Source: Tamlana sp. I1 (GTDB lineage: Bacteria; Bacteroidota; Bacteroidia; Flavobacteriales; Flavobacteriaceae). Taken from it: a stretch of DNA of 64,000 bases. The number at the start of each line of letters is the position of its first letter. The stretch's first letter is position 1. Position numbers and translations under genes: made by a program. Positions 27,316 to 35,788 of this stretch are shown here, piece by piece. The DNA lies in NCBI RefSeq assembly GCF_015355625.1, contig NZ_JACLAF010000001.1:293408-357407 (forward strand). Reading direction: 5' to 3'. The notes under the pieces are model-generated. The model saw only the letters and a program-made list of their open reading frames with translations, made no database searches and had not been told where the DNA came from.

Positions 27316-30300
27316 ATGACTAAAAAAAATATGGTGTCACTTCTAGTGGCAATACCTTTTAGTTTACAAATTATAGCGCAGGAAACTGCCATTTACACAA
27401 GTCACTTAGCCGAATACCAAAAAGCTCTAACGCTTTACGACGATAAACAGTATGGGGCAGCACTCTTGCTTTTTCAAGATGCCAAAAAAGCGACTGATGA
27501 ATATAATGTAGAATCCGATTGTTCCTATTATATAGCAAATTGTGCTATTCGATTAAATCAACGCAATGCCGAGCAATTGGTTGAAGATTTTGTTGCCGAC
27601 TACCCAACAAGCACAAAAAGAAACACAGCTTATGTAGATGTTGGTAACTATTATTTTGAAAATGCAAAATACCCTTATGCGCGAAAATGGTATAGTAAGG
27701 TAAACGAAAGTGCATTAAGCCGTGACGAATTAGAGAAATATAACTTCAATAAAGGCTATTCTTTTTTTGTATCAAAACAATATAGCGAGGCTAAAAAATA
27801 TTTCAATAAAATTGAAAGTTCTCAAGAATACGGTTCTCAAGCGAAGTATTATATAGGTTATATGGCTTATCAAGGTGATGATTACGATGCTGCCAACCAA
27901 TATTTCGATCAAGTTAACGACCAAGAACGTTACAAAGAGAAAATGTCTTATTATCAGGCCGATTTAAATTTTAAACTTGGTAATTTCGAAAAAGCCATTA
28001 CCCTTGCTAAAGAGCGAATAGATTCAAGCACCGATGAAGAGGTATCGCAACTTTCTAAAATTATAGGTGAAAGTTATTTTAATTTAGAAAAATACGCAGA
28101 AGCCATTCCTTATTTGAAAGCTTATGAAGGCACAGAAGGCAAATGGACGAATACCGATTTCTATCAATTAGGATACGCTTATTACAAGCAAGAAGATTAT
28201 GAAAATGCCGTTTCAGAATTTAATAAAATTGTCGATGGCATCAATAATATTGCGCAAAACGCCTATTATCATTTAGGTGAAAGTTACATTCAATTAGATA
28301 AAAAACAAGAAGCCTTAAATGCTTTTGGTTATGCTTCTAAAATGGATTTCGATAAAAAAATTCAGGAAGATGCTTGGTTAAATTATGCCAGACTAAGTTA
28401 CGAAATAGGAAATCCCTATCAATCGGCACCACAAGTTTTAAATAGTTATCTGGATGCTTATCCTAAATCGAGTCATACTACCGAGATTGAAACCCTTTTA
28501 ATCGACTCGTATATCACCTCAAAAAACTATCAAGAAGCTTTAAATTTATTAAAAAACAAACATAGTTTTGACGATAAAGTAGCTTATCAAAAAGTGAGTT
28601 TTTACCGTGGATTAGAACTATATAACGACGGACAATACGCTGCTGCGAAAGATATGTTTGATGGTTCTTTAAAAGAGCCTAGAGACCCGAAATTTACAAC
28701 AAGAGCAACTTTTTGGAAAGCGGAAACCGATTACGATTTAACACAATATGATGAAGCTTTAATAGGGTTTAAACAATTTGAACAGCAAACAGAAGCTTCT
28801 GAAACTCCAGAGTATAATAACATTAATTACAACATTGCTTACACGTATTTTAAGCTGAAAAACTATGAGAAATCTGCTGAGTATTTCACACGTTTTGTTG
28901 AAGGAAACACAGATGATTCGGTAAGATTAAACGATGCTTATTTACGTTTAGGCGATGCTTATTTTGTGTCTAGCGCTTATGAAAATGCCATTTTAGCTTA
29001 TGAAAAAGCTATTAAATTAGACCAAATTGCATCCGATTATCCTGCTTTTCAAAAAGCAATGAGTGTAGGGTATACGGGGCAATCTTCAAAAAAAATAAAA
29101 GAATTAGAGCAGTTTATTAATCAATATCCAAATTCGAAATTGCGTGATGATGCGATGTACGAATTAGGTAATTCCTATGTTAAAGAAAACAATGTCGATA
29201 AGGCCATGGCAACCTACAATGCCTTGAGTACCGAATATAAAACCAGTTCGTTTGTTCCAAAAGCGTTACTACGTCAAGGTTTGGTTTACTATAATGCGAA
29301 CGATAACATTAAGGCCTTAACCAAATTTAAAAAGGTGGCTAGCGATTATCCTGGAAGTCCAGAATCGGTTCAAGCCGTGGCTACAGCACGTTTAATTTAT
29401 ATCGATTTAGGCGAAGTAGATGCTTATGCCTCTTGGGTTAAAACTTTAGATTATGTTGAAGTTTCAGATTCCGATTTGGATAATACGACTTACGAAGCCG
29501 CAGAAAAACAATATTTAGATAACAATTCAGACAAGGCAATAAAGCAGTTTAATGGTTATTTAATTCAATTTCCAAACGGTTTACATGCTTTAAACGCCCA
29601 TTTTTATGTGGCGCAACTTTACCATAAAGACGGTTTAACCGATAACGCTTCTAAGCACTATACCTTTGTTGTTCAAGCACCTCAAAGTCAGTTTACAGAA
29701 GAAGCCTTAATGCGATTATCACAATATTATTTAAATAAAAAAGATTGGGATGCCGCAACACCATTGCTTCAAAGATTAGAAAACGAAGCTAGTTTTCAAC
29801 ATAATGTGGTTTTTGCACAATCTAACTTAATGAAGGCTAACTACCAATTGAAGTCTTACGAAAAAGCTGTCGCTTATGCCGATAAAGTTTTGGCTAACCC
29901 GAAAATTGATAATAAAATTAAAGCCGATGCACACATTATTATTGCGCGTTCTGCCATGGGAACGGGTGATAAAAACAAAGCTAAAGCTGCGTATAAAAAT
30001 GTAGAAAAAGTTGCTACTGGCGAAACAGCTGCCGAAGCTTTATATTACAACGCTTATTTTAAAAATCAAGACGGTGAATTTGAAGCTTCTAATCAAGCAG
30101 TTCAAAAATTAGCAAAAGATTATTCGGGCTATAAGTATTACAGTGCAAAAGGGTTGGTGCTTATGGCAAAGAATTATTATGCTTTAAAAGATGCTTTTCA
30201 GGCCACTTATATATTAGAAAGTGTCATTCAGAATTTTTCAGAATTTGACGATGTTGTAATTGAAGCAACAAACGAATTGGCTATTGTTAAAGGAGCCGAA

Positions 30301-30336
30301 GCTAAAACTAATGCATCAGTTCAATCCGAAGATTAA
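27316..30336 (+). CDS. Large periplasmic TPR protein
   Basis: A 1006-residue exported protein with a signal peptide (1-21, ending IIA-Q) and more than fifteen tetratricopeptide-like repeats across the whole length (for example ALLLFQDAKKA, YPYARKWYSKV, YAEAIPYLKAYE, YENAVSEFNKIV, YENAILAYEKAI, DKAIKQFNGYL). Repeats are of the outer-membrane-assembly (BamD/YbgF-like) style, with conserved Y at the A-helix. It is followed 31 nt later by a beta-barrel gene, so the two probably work together at the outer membrane. The exact process is unknown. Strong own promoter. Confidence 0.8.
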   Translation: MTKKNMVSLLVAIPFSLQIIAQETAIYTSHLAEYQKALTLYDDKQYGAALLLFQDAKKATDEYNVESDCSYYIANCAIRLNQRNAEQLVEDFVADYPTSTKRNTAYVDVGNYYFENAKYPYARKWYSKVNESALSRDELEKYNFNKGYSFFVSKQYSEAKKYFNKIESSQEYGSQAKYYIGYMAYQGDDYDAANQYFDQVNDQERYKEKMSYYQADLNFKLGNFEKAITLAKERIDSSTDEEVSQLSKIIGESYFNLEKYAEAIPYLKAYEGTEGKWTNTDFYQLGYAYYKQEDYENAVSEFNKIVDGINNIAQNAYYHLGESYIQLDKKQEALNAFGYASKMDFDKKIQEDAWLNYARLSYEIGNPYQSAPQVLNSYLDAYPKSSHTTEIETLLIDSYITSKNYQEALNLLKNKHSFDDKVAYQKVSFYRGLELYNDGQYAAAKDMFDGSLKEPRDPKFTTRATFWKAETDYDLTQYDEALIGFKQFEQQTEASETPEYNNINYNIAYTYFKLKNYEKSAEYFTRFVEGNTDDSVRLNDAYLRLGDAYFVSSAYENAILAYEKAIKLDQIASDYPAFQKAMSVGYTGQSSKKIKELEQFINQYPNSKLRDDAMYELGNSYVKENNVDKAMATYNALSTEYKTSSFVPKALLRQGLVYYNANDNIKALTKFKKVASDYPGSPESVQAVATARLIYIDLGEVDAYASWVKTLDYVEVSDSDLDNTTYEAAEKQYLDNNSDKAIKQFNGYLIQFPNGLHALNAHFYVAQLYHKDGLTDNASKHYTFVVQAPQSQFTEEALMRLSQYYLNKKDWDAATPLLQRLENEASFQHNVVFAQSNLMKANYQLKSYEKAVAYADKVLANPKIDNKIKADAHIIIARSAMGTGDKNKAKAAYKNVEKVATGETAAEALYYNAYFKNQDGEFEASNQAVQKLAKDYSGYKYYSAKGLVLMAKNYYALKDAFQATYILESVIQNFSEFDDVVIEATNELAIVKGAEAKTNASVQSED

Positions 30337-30367
30337 AATAATCATTCACAAAAGTAAATTTATACCA

Positions 30368-32095
30368 ATGCGCAAGCACATTCAAAATATATTTTCAGTT
30401 GTTTTCTTATTAAGCGTAACCTTAGGTTTTTCCCAGCGAAAGCCAAACGATACCTTAAATACAGGTGTTATCGATGTAGTAAAACCTTATGTGCCTACTA
30501 TTTCCGATGCTTTTAAAGTTAAAGAAACCCCATCTTTAGATGATGAAAACACCGATACCAAAAAGGAGATTAAATACAATATTTTTTCTTTTCCGGTAGC
30601 TTCAACTTTTACGCCTGCCAAAGGAAATCCTGCTTCAGTAGAAAAGGCAAAACGTGTTAGACTGTACGATAATTACGCTTCGTTTGGCATGGGGAGTTTC
30701 CGAACATTTTTAGGGGAGTTTTATGTCAATCATATGATAAGCCGTAGCGAAAGTGCTGGAGGTTACATCAGTCATCATTCCTCTAAAGGGGGGATTGAAG
30801 ATGCGGTTGTTAATAATGGCTTTTCCAATTCAAAATTAAGAATGAATTACAGTTCAACTTTACGTGATTTAACATGGAAGGTTGATGGCGGATTTCAACA
30901 TCAATTCTATAATTGGTACGGAATTCCAGAGCCTATTGCCAGCGATAATGTTTTAATTTATTATTTAGATGTGGGGCATTCCTATTTTGATATTGATTTA
31001 GGAAGTGAGTTTACGTTTGAAGATTCCTATGTGAATTCGGCAAGCGTACTACTTCGACGATTTTCAGATAGTCGTGATTCGGCTGAAAATAGAGCCTTAA
31101 TAAAAGCAGATATGGAAGTGCCTATCAATGATTTTGAAATTTCAACAGCATTTAAATTGGATTATTTAAGCGGAAATTTTGATAGGTTATACGAAATTGA
31201 TGAAGCTTATAAATACAGCAATTTTCAACTAGGTATTTCGCCTTCTTTTCAGTACATACAAGACGATGTAACGGTTAATTTAGGAGTGAATTTAGTCTAT
31301 TTAAACGATATGGAAGCTGGCGAAAATAAATTTTATGTTTACCCAAATATTTCAGCCTCGTATAGATTTGTTGACGAATTATTAATTGCTTATGGTGGGG
31401 TTAAAGGGGATTTAGTTCAGAATACTTATCATGCATTTGCAAACGAAAATCCGTTTGTTTCTCCAACTTTAATTATTTCTCCAACCGATCAAACTTATAA
31501 TGCTTTTGCTGGATTAAAAGGTAAAGCAACAAGCACGGTAAGTTATAATGTAGGAGGTCATTATACTGCCGAGAAGTATAAGCCTTTATATAAAGCGAAT
31601 ACGATTAAAGTGAATTCTGGTGAAAATGATTACGACTACGGAAATTCTTTCGGAATTGTTTATGATGATGTAACCACTTTTGGGGTTTCTGGCGAATTGA
31701 ATGTAGATATTAATCGAAATTTTAAATTAGGGACGAAACTTGAGTATTTCGCATACAACACAGATAGAGAAGAAGAAGCTTGGAATTTACCAGATATTAC
31801 AGGGTCTGTGTTTTTCGATTATCAAATTGATGAACAATGGTTTGCGGGCGCTAATTTATTTTATGTTGGAAAACGTAAAGACCAAAGAAGTTTAGAAACA
31901 GCGCTTGAACATGAAACCGTAACTTTAGATAGTTATTTTGATATTAACTTAAATGGCGGTTACCATGTTAATGAACAGTTTTCGGTTTTTATGAAAGCCA
32001 ATAATATTGCAAATAATGCATACCAAAAATGGATGAATTATCCTGTGCAGACTTTTCAAATTATAGCAGGAGCAACGTATAAGTTTGATTTTTAA
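30368..32095 (+). CDS. Outer-membrane beta-barrel protein paired with TPR protein
   Basis: A 575-residue outer-membrane protein. The signal peptide is MRKHIQ..FLLSVTLGFS-Q. An N-terminal extension (VIDVVKPYVPTISDAFKVKETP, then a Asp/Glu/Lys-rich linker) precedes about 16 to 22 alternating strands with aromatic girdles, closing with FQIIAGATYKFDF. It resembles TonB-dependent receptors without a recognisable plug or TonB box. The frame extends upstream to 30260 inside the TPR gene, but ATG 30368 is the one that starts the signal peptide. It is in an operon with the TPR gene. Confidence 0.8.
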   Translation: MRKHIQNIFSVVFLLSVTLGFSQRKPNDTLNTGVIDVVKPYVPTISDAFKVKETPSLDDENTDTKKEIKYNIFSFPVASTFTPAKGNPASVEKAKRVRLYDNYASFGMGSFRTFLGEFYVNHMISRSESAGGYISHHSSKGGIEDAVVNNGFSNSKLRMNYSSTLRDLTWKVDGGFQHQFYNWYGIPEPIASDNVLIYYLDVGHSYFDIDLGSEFTFEDSYVNSASVLLRRFSDSRDSAENRALIKADMEVPINDFEISTAFKLDYLSGNFDRLYEIDEAYKYSNFQLGISPSFQYIQDDVTVNLGVNLVYLNDMEAGENKFYVYPNISASYRFVDELLIAYGGVKGDLVQNTYHAFANENPFVSPTLIISPTDQTYNAFAGLKGKATSTVSYNVGGHYTAEKYKPLYKANTIKVNSGENDYDYGNSFGIVYDDVTTFGVSGELNVDINRNFKLGTKLEYFAYNTDREEEAWNLPDITGSVFFDYQIDEQWFAGANLFYVGKRKDQRSLETALEHETVTLDSYFDINLNGGYHVNEQFSVFMKANNIANNAYQKWMNYPVQTFQIIAGATYKFDF

Positions 32096-32109
32096 AAGAT
32101 TATTTTTTC

Positions 32110-32130
32110 ATTCCCGCGAAAGCGGGAATC
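32110..32130. repeat. Hairpin repeat ATTCC...GGAATCT
   Basis: ATTCCCGC-GAAA-GCGGGAAT, a perfect stem in the spacer between two convergent genes, followed by CTTTTTT. It may terminate transcription of the barrel gene. One of six related hairpins in the window (others near 32888, 46259, 46452, 46657 and 59650). Confidence 0.6.
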
Positions 32131-32168
32131 TTTTTTAGTGATTAAGGCTAAAGTCAAGAAATTCTTTT

Positions 32169-32870
32169 CTAGGCATCAATAATACGAGCCAAATAATCAA
32201 AATGATCGCCTTCTTCAATTAATTCACATTTTAGTCCTACGGTTTCACAGGCTAATTTTAAAGTATCAAAGTCTAAGTAAAGCCATTTCATTGGGGTTTC
32301 TTTTTCGCCTTTATAGGATAAGAAATAATCCAATTCGCCGTAATAATTGGAATTCATATCCATCCAATAGCCACCATCTTCATCCTCGTACATGTATTTG
32401 ATGTCCGATGAATCCACTAAAATTTGTCCCTTAGGTTTTAAAAGACTTTTTAAGTGTGTTAGATATTTGGAAACCTGACTGGTTTCTTGGAAAATTCCAG
32501 TACCATTCATAAGCAGTAAAACGGTATCAAATTGCTTCGTTTCATCTAGAAGAGAAATCACTTCAGCGGTTTTAATACCTCGTTGTTTTGAAACTTCAAT
32601 AGCACCTTTCGATATGTCTATAGCTTTTAGTTCAAAACCTTTTTTTTGTAAATATAAACTATGGCTCCCAGCACCACAGCCAACATCTAAAACCCTGCCT
32701 TTACAAAGTTTTAAGGCCTTTTGTTCTAGTTTAGGCATCTCCTTGAAATCGCGAAATAAGTAGGGCAGTGGCAGGCTATCTTCATCAGAAATATTGGTTT
32801 CTGTAATAAGGTCTTCAGAATAATTTCCGTTTTGATAATCTAGTAAAGCTTTCCCGAAAAGGTCTTTCAT
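32169..32870 (-). CDS. Class I SAM-dependent methyltransferase
   Basis: A 233-residue methyltransferase: motif I GRVLDVGCGAGSHSLYLQ (58-75), motif II KAIDIS, FDTVLLLMNGTGIFQET at the substrate site, LKSLLKPKGQILVDSSDI. The long post-core region EDGGYWMDMNSNYYGELDYFLSYKG with W..LDFDTL is typical of a small Bacteroidota family of unknown substrate. Convergent with the beta-barrel gene. Confidence 0.75.
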   Translation of the reverse strand: MKDLFGKALLDYQNGNYSEDLITETNISDEDSLPLPYLFRDFKEMPKLEQKALKLCKGRVLDVGCGAGSHSLYLQKKGFELKAIDISKGAIEVSKQRGIKTAEVISLLDETKQFDTVLLLMNGTGIFQETSQVSKYLTHLKSLLKPKGQILVDSSDIKYMYEDEDGGYWMDMNSNYYGELDYFLSYKGEKETPMKWLYLDFDTLKLACETVGLKCELIEEGDHFDYLARIIDA

Positions 32871-32887
32871 AAATAATACTATTTTTC

Positions 32888-32909
32888 ATTTCCGCGAAGG
32901 CGAAAATCT
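32888..32909. repeat. Hairpin repeat ATTTCCGC..GCGAAAAT
   Basis: Diverged member of the ATTCC...GGAATCT hairpin family. A second repeat-like stretch, 32991-33040, contains the words ACTCTGTGG and AACTCTGTG with a TTCTTCG linker, as in other dispersed repeats. Nothing else is seen in the 32871-33082 spacer except the promoter box. Confidence 0.45.
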
Positions 32910-33070
32910 TTTCATAACTGTAATGACTAAAAATTATATTGTTTTAACACCGAAATGCACTGAGTAAATAAATATAAACTTAACAAAAGAACTCTGTGGT
33001 GCTTTGAGAAATTCTTCGTGAAACTCTGTGTAATATTTCACATAATAATTCATCTAATCATCAAAAGGAC

Positions 33071-33078
33071 TATTTTTG
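33071..33078 (+). promoter_or_regulatory. Promoter -7 box immediately before YkgJ gene
   Basis: TATTTTTG followed by CA, ending 4 nt before ATG 33083. If used, transcription would begin at or within a few bases of the start codon, giving a leaderless mRNA. Confidence 0.5.
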
Positions 33079-33082
33079 CACC

Positions 33083-33574
33083 ATGCAGGAAATTATAAAC
33101 AACCTTCCAAAGCAGGCCAAAGATAAGCATAACGAGAATAAAAAATTCTTTGCAAAGCTAAAAAAGAAAGCGCCTAAAAACATGGATTATATCATGCAAG
33201 AATTGCATGACCAGGAGTTTAAAAATACAGATTGTTTAGAATGTGCAAATTGCTGTAAAACCACAGGGCCTTTGTTTACCGATAAAGATATAGACCGGAT
33301 TTCTAAGTTTTTTAGAATGAAACCGCAGCAATTTATTAATCAATATTTACGTATTGATGAAGAGCAGGATTATGTCTTACAAGCTGTACCATGTACTTTT
33401 TTAGGTGCCGATAATTATTGTTCTATCTATGAAGTAAGGCCAAAAGCATGTCGCGAATTTCCGCATACCGATAGAAAGAAGTTTCAGCAAATATCCAATT
33501 TAACTTTAAAAAATGTGGCGATTTGCCCTGCCGCCTTTAATATTGTTGAAGCTATGAAAAAACGGATTAAATAA
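33083..33574 (+). CDS. YkgJ-type Fe-S/zinc cysteine-cluster protein
   Basis: A 163-residue cytosolic protein. Cys51, Cys54, Cys57 and Cys58 form the CLECANCCKTTGP signature, and further cysteines lie in CTFLGADNYCSIYEVRPKACREFP; together they are the YkgJ/UPF0153 metal-binding pattern. Function is not established (iron-sulfur or zinc chelation). The N-terminal 50 residues are a lysine-rich helix. Starts with ATG and a nearly absent leader. Confidence 0.8.
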   Translation: MQEIINNLPKQAKDKHNENKKFFAKLKKKAPKNMDYIMQELHDQEFKNTDCLECANCCKTTGPLFTDKDIDRISKFFRMKPQQFINQYLRIDEEQDYVLQAVPCTFLGADNYCSIYEVRPKACREFPHTDRKKFQQISNLTLKNVAICPAAFNIVEAMKKRIK

Positions 33575-33600
33575 GTATATTTAGAACTAAAACCAATCTA

Positions 33601-34431
33601 TTGGAAACACTTCTAAATTATTTTGAAACGATTCCGTCGCTTCACAGAGGATTAATTATTGTGGGAGGTTTAACCTTTTTTTGGTTGTTAGAAGGTGCTG
33701 TCCCGCTTTTTAATTTTAAATATAAAAAATGGCAACATGCCATTCCTAATATTTTCTTCACCATAACCACTATTCTTGTTAATCTGCCCATGGCTTTTTT
33801 ATTGTTGCTTTCTGCCGATTGGGTGATGGCAAACCATTTCGGAGTTTTAAACTGGCTACCAGAAATGCAGCTTTGGTTGTACGTGATTGTTGGTATATTA
33901 TTTATGGATTTTTTTGGAGCCTATTTACCGCATCTTATTGAACACAAAGTAAAACCGCTTTGGATGGTGCATTTGGTGCATCATTCCGATCATCATGTTG
34001 ATGCAACAACGGCAAACAGGCATCATCCCATCGAGAGTGTTATTCGTTATGTTTTTACTTTAATGGGCGTTTTTGTTATTGGTACGCCAATTGGGATCGT
34101 ATTATTATACCAATCGATGTCTGTTGTGGCAACCCAATTCACCCATTCCAATATTAAGCTTCCTGAAAAAGTAGATAAATGGCTTAGTTATTTCATCGTT
34201 TCTCCTAATATGCACAAAGTCCATCATCACTTTAAAATGCCTTATACCGATTCTAATTACGGTAATATTTTTTCGGTTTGGGATCGTTTATTTGGTACTT
34301 ATAAGGAATTAGAACCCCATAAAATTGTGTATGGTGTTGATGTATTTCCCGATGAAAAAGAAAATAGTTCAATTAAAAATTTACTAAAACAACCATTTCA
34401 GAAGTATAGAAAACCAACTGAAAATTCTTAA
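33601..34431 (+). CDS. Sterol desaturase/fatty acid hydroxylase family protein
   Basis: A 276-residue membrane enzyme with about four helices and the eight-histidine diiron motifs HLIEHK, HLVHHSDHH and HKVHHH of the fatty acid hydroxylase superfamily. Oxygen-dependent hydroxylation or desaturation of a lipid is expected; the substrate (fatty acid, sterol, carotenoid) is not readable. It starts with TTG 33601; no ATG lies between the upstream stop and the first membrane helix. 26 bp after the YkgJ gene. Confidence 0.8.
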   Translation: METLLNYFETIPSLHRGLIIVGGLTFFWLLEGAVPLFNFKYKKWQHAIPNIFFTITTILVNLPMAFLLLLSADWVMANHFGVLNWLPEMQLWLYVIVGILFMDFFGAYLPHLIEHKVKPLWMVHLVHHSDHHVDATTANRHHPIESVIRYVFTLMGVFVIGTPIGIVLLYQSMSVVATQFTHSNIKLPEKVDKWLSYFIVSPNMHKVHHHFKMPYTDSNYGNIFSVWDRLFGTYKELEPHKIVYGVDVFPDEKENSSIKNLLKQPFQKYRKPTENS

Positions 34432-34493
34432 TATTTTTTGAAAACTATATTTGTAAATATATGATTTTTAGTATTTTTTGAAATATTTTTTTA

Positions 34494-34529
34494 ACCAAAA
34501 ACCAAAAACCAAAAACCAAAAACCAAAAA
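34494..34529. repeat. Heptanucleotide tandem repeat (ACCAAAA)x5
   Basis: Five perfect units of ACCAAAA directly next to the minus-strand stop codon of the NamZ gene. Its copy number could vary by slippage, but it lies outside coding sequence. Similar AACCAAAA words occur in the leader just before the gene at 832. Confidence 0.7.
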
Positions 34530-35780
34530 CTAAGGATAAATAAGATAATTTCCTCTAGTTTTTTTAAAGGCTTCTAAACCGTCCTTCCAAGTCGCTCTAA
34601 TTTCTTCCGCAGTTAAACCAGCTTCAATTTGTTGTTGTAATTTGTCTGTTCCTGCTAATTTGATGAAAAAGTTGTTGAAAAATTCTTTTTGATTTTTTGT
34701 GTTTTGATAAGCTTCAATAAGCCATGCTAAATTCAAGAAATCAATATTTTTTTCTTCAGATAAATTTTTGCCATAACATAATTTATTTTGATGTTTTGGG
34801 TATTTCGCTCCATCATTTGCTTGTGGTGTAAATTGAAACGAAAACAAGTCTTTATTTAAAAACGGACTTCCAAATATTTGAAATTGATGGTCGGTGCCTC
34901 TTCCTGCACTCACATTCGTACCTTCAAAAAAACATAAACTAGGGTATAAATTTATGGATTGGTCGTTTGGTAAATTCGGACTCGGTTTTATTGGTAAACT
35001 ATAGCTTAATGTGTGATTGTAATTTTTATTCGGAATTACAATAAGTTCGCATTGCACGGCATTTTCTAACCATTTTTCACCATTAATCATGTTGGCATAT
35101 TCACCAACCGTCATACCGTGAACCACAGGAATGGGATGCATGCCTACAAAACTTTTGTTTTCTTTTTTCAAAATTGGTCCGTCAATATATTGGCCGTTTG
35201 GGTTGGGGCGATCTAAAATAATAACAGGAATTTGTTGTTCTGCACATGCTTCCATCACATAATGTAAAGATGAAATGTAGGTGTAAAACCGCGCACCAAC
35301 ATCTTGAATATCAAAAATAACAACATCTAAACCTTTAAGTTGCTCAGCCGAGGGTTTTTTGTTTTTCCCATAAAGCGATACAATTGGTAATTTGGTTTTC
35401 GTGTCTATACCATCTTTTACAACTTCGCCCGCATCGGCGGTGCCTCTAAAACCATGTTCGGGAGCGAACACCTTCTGTACAGGAACCTTTAAAGCGACTA
35501 ATGAATCTACAAGATGTGTGTATGTACCGTCGTTTTTAAAAATTACCGAGGTTTGATTGGCAACAATGCCAACACGTTTTCCGCTAATTAACGGCAAATA
35601 TTTTTCTGTTTGATTAGCGCCAACTACAATTTTTTCGATGACTTGAAGTTTATTTGATGACTGATTTTGAGGGGCAATTTTACTTTGTGTTTCGGTCTTT
35701 TCATTTTTCACTTTAGACGCGCAAGAAATGATTACCAAAACAAATAATAAAACTGTATTTTTGAAAATATTAAACTTCAT
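34530..35780 (-). CDS. namZ: DUF1343 exo-beta-N-acetylmuramidase NamZ-like lipoprotein
   Basis: A 416-residue lipoprotein with lipobox VIIS-C20. The family motifs are GKRVGIVANQTSVI (68-81), KVFAPEHGFRGTADAGE (103-119), FDIQDVGARFYTYISS, ILDRPNP, GRGTDHQFQIFGSPF and the C-terminal RGNYLIYP. DUF1343/NamZ enzymes remove terminal N-acetylmuramic acid from peptidoglycan fragments in the periplasm, allowing cell-wall recycling; the function has been shown in Bacillus and Tannerella members. Function here is by family. Head-to-head with the LolE-like permease, 8 bp between start codons. Confidence 0.85.
   Translation of the reverse strand: MKFNIFKNTVLLFVLVIISCASKVKNEKTETQSKIAPQNQSSNKLQVIEKIVVGANQTEKYLPLISGKRVGIVANQTSVIFKNDGTYTHLVDSLVALKVPVQKVFAPEHGFRGTADAGEVVKDGIDTKTKLPIVSLYGKNKKPSAEQLKGLDVVIFDIQDVGARFYTYISSLHYVMEACAEQQIPVIILDRPNPNGQYIDGPILKKENKSFVGMHPIPVVHGMTVGEYANMINGEKWLENAVQCELIVIPNKNYNHTLSYSLPIKPSPNLPNDQSINLYPSLCFFEGTNVSAGRGTDHQFQIFGSPFLNKDLFSFQFTPQANDGAKYPKHQNKLCYGKNLSEEKNIDFLNLAWLIEAYQNTKNQKEFFNNFFIKLAGTDKLQQQIEAGLTAEEIRATWKDGLEAFKKTRGNYLIYP
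35756..35763 (+). promoter_or_regulatory. Possible -7 box for LolE-like permease (inside namZ)
   Basis: TATTTTTG inside the first codons of the divergent namZ gene, 25 nt before the TTG start at 35789. It would place the promoter of one gene inside the coding region of the other. Confidence 0.4.
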
Positions 35781-35788
35781 AAGATAAT

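Noticed and set aside
30260..30367. Start of the beta-barrel gene inside the TPR gene
   Set aside because: The extra residues are a shifted frame of the TPR gene; ATG 30368 begins a clear signal peptide.
34494..34529. Tandem heptamers considered as CRISPR
   Set aside because: Units are 7 bp with no spacers and no cas genes nearby.
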